64,000 bases of DNA, taken from CAZSNH01 sp052388455 (GTDB lineage: Bacteria; Pseudomonadota; Alphaproteobacteria; Rhizobiales; Hyphomicrobiaceae). The translations under genes were made by a program, and so were the position numbers. Location of the stretch: NCBI GenBank assembly GCA_052388455.1, contig JBQTIA010000050.1, positions 1-64,000 of the forward strand, read 5' to 3'. Below the pieces are notes generated by a model. It did no database searches and was not told the origin of the DNA. It saw only the letters and a program-made list of their open reading frames with translations. Below, piece by piece: positions 59,667-64,000 of the stretch (positions are counted from its first letter, which is position 1; every line of letters starts with the position of its first letter).

Positions 59667-60388
59667 TGCACACCCTCTCCTACAGCCGACGCCGCAGTGA
59701 GCTGCGCACCTACTTCGACCGCACCGCGGCCGATGCCTGGAAGCGGCTGACCTCCGATGCGAAGGTCTCGCGCATCCGCGCCACGGTGCGGGCCGGGCGC
59801 GACCGGATGCGTTCGACGCTGCTCGACTGGCTGCCGGAGGACATGACGGGCCTGCGCATTCTCGATGCCGGCTGCGGCACGGGGGCCTTCGCCGTCGAAG
59901 CCGTGCGTCGCGGTGCGAATGTCGTCGCCATCGATCTGGCCGGCACGCTCGTCGATCTGGCGCGCGAGCGCTCGCGAGAGCTGCTTAGAGCCGATGCGAG
60001 CGGCTCACTCCACGGCACCCTCGAATTCCGTGTCGGCGACATGCTCGATCCCGGCCTCGGCCGCTTCGATCACATCGTCGCCATGGACAGCCTCATTCAC
60101 TACCAGACGTCCGACATGGTCGCCATGGTCGGACGGCTCGCCGATCGCTCGGAGAGATCGATCCTTTTTACGTTCGCTCCCCGGACGCCGGCTCTGTCGA
60201 TGATGCCTGCGGTCGGTCGCTTCTTCCCCAGATCGGACCGTGCACCGGCCATCGAGCCGGTCGACGCCGGTGCTCTGCACCGGGGTCTCTCGGCAGAGCC
60301 GGCACTTACGGACTGGCGGCTCGGCCGATCGCTGCGAGTCGACAGCTATTTCTATACCTCGCAGGCCCAGGAAGTATCGAGGACGTGA
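59666..60388 (+). CDS. bchM: Magnesium protoporphyrin IX methyltransferase
   Basis: 240 residues. SAM motif LRILDAGCGTGAFAVEAVRR (about residue 63), then VVAIDLAGTLVDLARERSRE and FDHIVAMDSLIHYQTSDMVA. Methylates the ring-C propionate of Mg-protoporphyrin. YFDRTAADAWKRLTSDAKVS at the N-terminus is typical of BchM. One-base overlap with bchL (TGATG); lhaA follows after 28 bases. Confidence 0.96.
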   Translation: MHTLSYSRRRSELRTYFDRTAADAWKRLTSDAKVSRIRATVRAGRDRMRSTLLDWLPEDMTGLRILDAGCGTGAFAVEAVRRGANVVAIDLAGTLVDLARERSRELLRADASGSLHGTLEFRVGDMLDPGLGRFDHIVAMDSLIHYQTSDMVAMVGRLADRSERSILFTFAPRTPALSMMPAVGRFFPRSDRAPAIEPVDAGALHRGLSAEPALTDWRLGRSLRVDSYFYTSQAQEVSRT

Positions 60389-60416
60389 CAAGGACAATCC
60401 AGGAGCCCGCGCGCGA

Positions 60417-61865
60417 ATGAAGGCGCTGAACGACAGGATGGCACGGGCGTGGTCGGGGCTGAGTCCCCGCTACCTGCCGTTCGCCGACGCGGCGACGGCG
60501 GAGCTGCCGATGTCGCGCCTGCTGCGCCTGTCGCTGTTCCAGGTTTCGGTGGCCATGGCCGTGGTGCTGCTCAACGGCACGCTGAACCGCGTCATGATCA
60601 TCGAGCTCGGCGTGCCGAGCTTCGTCGTGGCGACCATGGTCTCGCTGCCGCTGCTGTTCGCGCCGGCCAGGGCGCTGATCGGCTTCAAATCCGACACCCA
60701 CCGCTCGTTCATCGGCTGGCGGCGCGTGCCCTACATCTGGATCGGCTCGCTGCTGCAGTTCGGCGGCCTCGCCATCATGCCGTTCGCGCTCATCCTGCTG
60801 TCGGGCGACACGCAGGGACCGGCGTGGATCGGGATGGCCGGCGCCGCCCTCGCCTTCCTGCTCGTAGGCGCGGGGCTGCACACCACGCAGACCGCCGGGC
60901 TCGCGCTTGCGACCGACCTCGCCGCGCCGGAGAAGCGGCCGCGCGTCGTCGCCTTCCTTTATGTCATGCTGCTCGTCGGCATGGTGGCGAGTTCGCTCGT
61001 CTTCGGCTGGCTGCTTTCCAACTTCAGCCAGATCCGCCTGATCCAGATCATCCAGGGCGCGGCCGTCGTCACTGTGGCGCTCAATATCGTCGCCATGTGG
61101 AAGCAGGAAGCGCGCCGGCCGAACACCGGGGAAGCGGCCCGCCAGACGCCCTCGTTCCGCGAGGCCCTCGACGGTCTCCGTAACGGCGACCGCTGGAGCC
61201 GGGCGCTGCTCGCAACCGGTCTCGGCACCGCCGCCTTCAGTATGCAGGACATCCTGCTCGAACCCTATGGCGGCGAGGTGCTGCACCTCTCGGTCGGCGC
61301 AACCACGGCGCTCACCGGGCTGCTGGCGCTCGGCACGCTCGCCGGCTTCGTGCTGGCGGCCCGCCTGCTCGAACAGGGCCAGGACCCGTTCCGCCTCGCC
61401 GGCTACGGGGCGCTGGCCGGCCTCATCGCCTTCCCGGCCGTCATCTTCGCGGCACCGGCCGACTCCGCGCTGTTGTTCCGCATCGGCACGATGATCATCG
61501 GCTTCGGCGCCGGCCTCTTCGCCATCGGTACACTGACGGCGGCCATGAACATGGCCAAGAGCGGCCAGAGCGGCCTCGCGCTCGGCGCCTGGGGTGCGGT
61601 TCAGGCGACGGCCGCGGGCCTCGCCATCGCCTTCGGCGGCATCGTCCGCGATCTCGTGCCGCAACTCGCATCCGACGGCACCCTCGGCCCGGCGTTCGCC
61701 AATCCGGCCGCCGGCTACACCGTCGTCTACCACTTTGAAATCCTGCTGCTGTTCTGCACGCTGGCGGTCATCGGACCGCTGGTGAGGCCAGCCGCAGGCA
61801 CGTCCACCGCCCAAGACCACCAGACACTCGAAGCGAAGTTCGGACTGGCCGAATTCCCCGGCTAG
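60417..61865 (+). CDS. lhaA: PucC-family light-harvesting 1 assembly factor
   Basis: 482 residues from the ATG at 60417; the frame to 60240 lies in bchM. Twelve-helix MFS protein: LLRLSLFQVSVAMAVVLLNG then TLNRVMIIELGVPSFVVATM, FKSDTHRSFIGWRRVPYIWI and EPYGGEVLHLSVGATTALTG. The place between bchM and puhA identifies LhaA, needed for LH1 assembly in Rhodobacter. Related to the protein at 46622-47950. Ends in TAG 23 bases before puhA. Confidence 0.93.
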   Translation: MKALNDRMARAWSGLSPRYLPFADAATAELPMSRLLRLSLFQVSVAMAVVLLNGTLNRVMIIELGVPSFVVATMVSLPLLFAPARALIGFKSDTHRSFIGWRRVPYIWIGSLLQFGGLAIMPFALILLSGDTQGPAWIGMAGAALAFLLVGAGLHTTQTAGLALATDLAAPEKRPRVVAFLYVMLLVGMVASSLVFGWLLSNFSQIRLIQIIQGAAVVTVALNIVAMWKQEARRPNTGEAARQTPSFREALDGLRNGDRWSRALLATGLGTAAFSMQDILLEPYGGEVLHLSVGATTALTGLLALGTLAGFVLAARLLEQGQDPFRLAGYGALAGLIAFPAVIFAAPADSALLFRIGTMIIGFGAGLFAIGTLTAAMNMAKSGQSGLALGAWGAVQATAAGLAIAFGGIVRDLVPQLASDGTLGPAFANPAAGYTVVYHFEILLLFCTLAVIGPLVRPAAGTSTAQDHQTLEAKFGLAEFPG

Positions 61866-61888
61866 CATCCTGATCCACGGAGGCAGAC

Positions 61889-62665
61889 ATGAAACTCGGA
61901 AATATCACAAGCTACATCGACGTGGCGCAGGTCACGCTTTACGTTTTCTGGGTCTTCTTCGCCGGCCTCCTGTTCTATCTGCGACGTGAGGATCGCCGCG
62001 AAGGCTATCCGCTGTTCTCAGAGCCGTCGAACACCTACAAGACCGCCGACCTGATGTTCATCCCGCCGCCGAAGGTGTTCCGCCTTCCGCAGGGCGGCAC
62101 CGCCATGGCGCCGAACGGAAAGCCCGACACGCGGCCCATCAAGGCGGAAAAGATCGGAGCCTGGCCGGGCGCCCCCCTGCATCCGACCGGCGACCCGATG
62201 CTGGCCGGCGTCGGTCCGGGCTCGCATGCCGAACGCGCGAATGCGCCGGACATCACCATCGACGGACACCCGCGCATCGCACCGATGCGCATCGCCACCG
62301 GCTACGCCATCGAGAAGCGCGATCCCGATCCGCGAGGCATGGCGCTCATCGGGGCCGACGGCCGCAGCGCCGGTACCATCCGTGACATCTGGGTGGATCG
62401 CTCCGAGACCATCATCCGCTACCTCGAAGCCGAGATCGCCGCTCAGGGCGGCAACCGCCGCATCCTGGTGCCGATGACGTTCTGCAAGGTCGACGGGCGG
62501 CGTAAGCAGGTCAAGGTCGCAGCCATCCGCTCCAGCCAGTTCGGCGCCGTGCCGGCCACCGCCAGCCCCGATCAGGTGACCAAGCTGGAAGAGGACAAGG
62601 TCTGCGCCTATTATGGTGCCGGCACTCTGTATTCGGATCCTCGCAGAACGGAGTCGCAGTTGTGA
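61889..62665 (+). CDS. puhA: Photosynthetic reaction centre subunit H
   Basis: 258 residues. One N-terminal membrane helix (ITSYIDVAQVTLYVFWVFFA), then a cytoplasmic PRC-barrel domain: YPLFSEPSNTYKTADLMFIP, GHPRIAPMRIATGYAIEKRD and DIWVDRSETIIRYLEAEIAA. It caps the L/M core and shapes proton delivery to the secondary quinone. GGAGG precedes the ATG. The GTG of puhB overlaps its TGA. Confidence 0.96.
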   Translation: MKLGNITSYIDVAQVTLYVFWVFFAGLLFYLRREDRREGYPLFSEPSNTYKTADLMFIPPPKVFRLPQGGTAMAPNGKPDTRPIKAEKIGAWPGAPLHPTGDPMLAGVGPGSHAERANAPDITIDGHPRIAPMRIATGYAIEKRDPDPRGMALIGADGRSAGTIRDIWVDRSETIIRYLEAEIAAQGGNRRILVPMTFCKVDGRRKQVKVAAIRSSQFGAVPATASPDQVTKLEEDKVCAYYGAGTLYSDPRRTESQL

Positions 62666-63327
62666 GTGACGAGTTCGATCACGAGCCCATTCCCGGGCTG
62701 CCCCAACTACTTCCCGAGGGCGAGACCCTGCTCTGGCAGGGCTCGCCGGCGTGGCGCGGCGTCCTTCGTCGCGTCCTGCACGCGGAGCTGGTGGCAATGT
62801 ATTTCGGCATTCTCATCGTGTGGTGCCTGATGGTGCCGCCACTGGAGGCCGTCGGGATCCTGGCCGTGACGGCACCCGCGCTGCGCGTCGCCATCGCCGG
62901 TCTGGCGGCGCTTAGCGTGCTGACCTTGCTGGCCCGTGCCATCAGCCGCACGACGATCTACACGATCACCGATCGGCGGGTGGTGATGCGTTACGGCGTG
63001 GCCCTGCCTATCACCTTCAACCTTCCGTTCAAAGCCATCGCCTCGGCCGGCCACCGACCGTTCGCCGATGCCACGGGCGACATCACTCTGGCGCTCGCGG
63101 GCGACGACCGTATCGCCTTCTTCCACCTCTGGCCGCATGTGCGGCCCTGGCGGATCAACCGGCCCGAACCGATGCTGCGGTCCGTGCCTGACAGCCTGCA
63201 GGTGGCCGAGCTGCTGGGCAAGGCGCTGAGCGGGGAGCCCGTACGGCCGCTGGCATCGCGGGCATCGGAGCAGTCCGGGACGAGCGGCTCCGCCATCGGC
63301 GCCTACAAGCACGAAGCCTATAGCTGA
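62662..63327 (+). CDS. puhB: Reaction centre assembly protein PuhB
   Basis: 221 residues, GTG start overlapping the puhA stop (GTGA). PH-like domain protein with hydrophobic segments: PLPEGETLLWQGSPAWRG-type opening (LLPEGETLLWQGSPAWRGVL), VAMYFGILIVWCLMVPPLEA and TTIYTITDRRVVMRYGVALP. PuhB is a reaction centre assembly factor in Rhodobacter. The C-terminal about 25 residues are variable. Confidence 0.92.
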   Translation: MSDEFDHEPIPGLPQLLPEGETLLWQGSPAWRGVLRRVLHAELVAMYFGILIVWCLMVPPLEAVGILAVTAPALRVAIAGLAALSVLTLLARAISRTTIYTITDRRVVMRYGVALPITFNLPFKAIASAGHRPFADATGDITLALAGDDRIAFFHLWPHVRPWRINRPEPMLRSVPDSLQVAELLGKALSGEPVRPLASRASEQSGTSGSAIGAYKHEAYS

Positions 63328-63395
63328 GGTTTTGCGGTGGGCGGTCCATGAAGTCTGCCGGCCGCTTTGCAACGTCGAGTACAGGAGAGCGCGTG

Positions 63396-63854
63396 ATGAA
63401 CGAACAAGTTGCCGAGCAAACTTTCCCGACCGGCGCACTCGTCGCGGCGCTGTTCATGATTCTTATCGCCATCGCCTTCGCCTTGACCGCCCGGCTGACG
63501 GATGTCGGTGCCACGCGCCTCACCCTGCCGGAGCCGGTCGAAACCTTGTCGATCCGCTTCGCCGACCTCGCCGGCGGCTCGATCGGCATCACGGAGGCCG
63601 ACACGGGCCGACAGATTCAGGTGCTGGCACCCGGCGAAGCCGGTTTCGTGCGGGTCGTGATGCGTGGACTAGCCATGGAGCGCATGGCCAGTGGCCTCGG
63701 CCCCGAGACACCATTCAATCTTTCCAGGCTTGCCGACGGACGTTCGGTGATCGATGATCCAGCTACCGGACGGGTCGTGACGCTCGACGCTTTCGGGGCC
63801 GGCAACGCGCAGACGTTTGCGGCGATCCTTGATAGGGGAAGGAAGCTGCCATGA
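63396..63854 (+). CDS. puhC: Photosynthetic complex assembly protein PuhC
   Basis: 152 residues from the ATG at 63396 (AGGAG upstream); an ATG at 63348 is also in frame but less likely. One membrane helix near the N-terminus (GALVAALFMILIAIAFALTA), then a periplasmic domain with LTLPEPVETLSIRFADLAGG, GFVRVVMRGLAMERMASGLG and TPFNLSRLADGRSVIDDPAT. PuhC helps organise the reaction centre-LH1 complex. ATGA overlap with the following gene. Confidence 0.9.
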   Translation: MNEQVAEQTFPTGALVAALFMILIAIAFALTARLTDVGATRLTLPEPVETLSIRFADLAGGSIGITEADTGRQIQVLAPGEAGFVRVVMRGLAMERMASGLGPETPFNLSRLADGRSVIDDPATGRVVTLDAFGAGNAQTFAAILDRGRKLP

Positions 63855-64000
63855 ACTTCAGTCCGCTGAAACGCGGCTCGGTCACGGTGCCGTGTACGAT
63901 CGAGATCGAGAACACCTTTGAAAGCCTGCATGCGCACGTCGAACTGCACGGCGCGCCGCCGGTGGAAGCGGGTGACGAGGTGCTCGTGCACGGCGATCCG
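63851..64000 (+). CDS. Conserved small photosynthesis-cluster protein (5' part only)
   Basis: The first 50 codons, open to the window edge, begin MNFSPLKRGSVTVPCTIEIE and include FESLHAHVELHGAPPVEAGD. The ATG overlaps the puhC stop (ATGA). A short protein with this kind of start is commonly found between puhC and acsF in related clusters, without known function. Nothing more can be said from the fragment. Confidence 0.7.
   Translation, partial: MNFSPLKRGSVTVPCTIEIENTFESLHAHVELHGAPPVEAGDEVLVHGDP

Noticed and set aside
1..64000. CRISPR arrays, tRNA or rRNA genes, insertion sequences, integrases
   Set aside because: I looked for spaced repeats, cloverleaf-like sequence and transposase motifs and saw none. 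A covariance-model scan would be needed to exclude a tRNA or small RNA fully.

Overview
The window is most of a photosynthesis gene cluster (PGC) from a high-GC purple alphaproteobacterium, with about 20 kb of ordinary metabolic and regulatory genes on its left. A type II (PufL/PufM) reaction centre, LH1 genes, chlorophyllide reductase bchXYZ, light-independent bchNBL, bchP, ppsR/ppaA and crtC/crtD/crtF without crtA point to a spirilloxanthin-series purple bacterium. The gene order and the dxs and ispH embedded in the PGC suggest the Hyphomicrobiales (Rhizobiales); genus cannot be read from the sequence.

Layout. 1-2.1 kb: a broken ParE-like toxin with its antitoxin, an orphan phosphotransacetylase-like gene, a cytochrome c fragment and an orphan HTH antitoxin-like gene. 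2.2-7.4 kb: prmB, palindromic intergenic repeats, then a TRAP transporter dctPQM with a fumarylacetoacetate-hydrolase-family enzyme. 7.4-10.1 kb: one NarX-type kinase between two LuxR-type response regulators, all on the minus strand. 10.5-15.5 kb: an RND efflux pair and an OhrR/MarR repressor. 15.7-20.1 kb (minus): a MocA-like and an XdhC-like maturation protein and a two-subunit molybdenum hydroxylase of isoquinoline 1-oxidoreductase type.

From 20.4 kb the PGC begins. On the minus strand, in transcription order, crtE-crtF then bchC-bchX-bchY-bchZ-pufQ-pufB-pufA-pufL-pufM and a CBS-domain gene form the superoperon. crtD-crtC run divergently from crtE. A second minus-strand block reads ppaA-ppsR-bchG-bch2(pucC-like)-bchP-small membrane protein-HAD/CBS fusion-ispH-bchI-bchD-bchO-crtI-crtB-dxs-small membrane protein. 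From 51.6 kb to the right edge the plus strand carries bchF-N-B-H-L-M-lhaA-puhA-puhB-puhC and the start of a conserved small gene. Most neighbours overlap by ATGA, GTGA or TGATG, so translational coupling is the rule. The genes cover precursor supply (dxs, ispH), carotenoids, bacteriochlorophyll from Mg-protoporphyrin to tail reduction, reaction centre/LH1 structure and assembly, and redox/light regulation.

Three observations stand out. First, several PGC genes are damaged or irregular: in-frame TAG codons in bchX and crtI, a one-base deletion in dxs, no usual start codon for crtC, a 59-residue read-through tail on pufM across two hairpins, and a duplicated bchZ start. This is either real decay or poor sequence quality. 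Second, four photosynthesis promoter regions (bchC, crtE/crtD, crtI, bchG) share an operator of three half-sites on a strict 13-base pitch, TGACA-N8-TGTCA-N8-TGACA, which contains the known PpsR motif TGT-N12-ACA. Third, a HAD-like pseudoenzyme fused to a CBS pair sits inside the cluster, and a paralogous stand-alone CBS gene closes the puf operon; together they could be an uncharacterised nucleotide-sensing pair.
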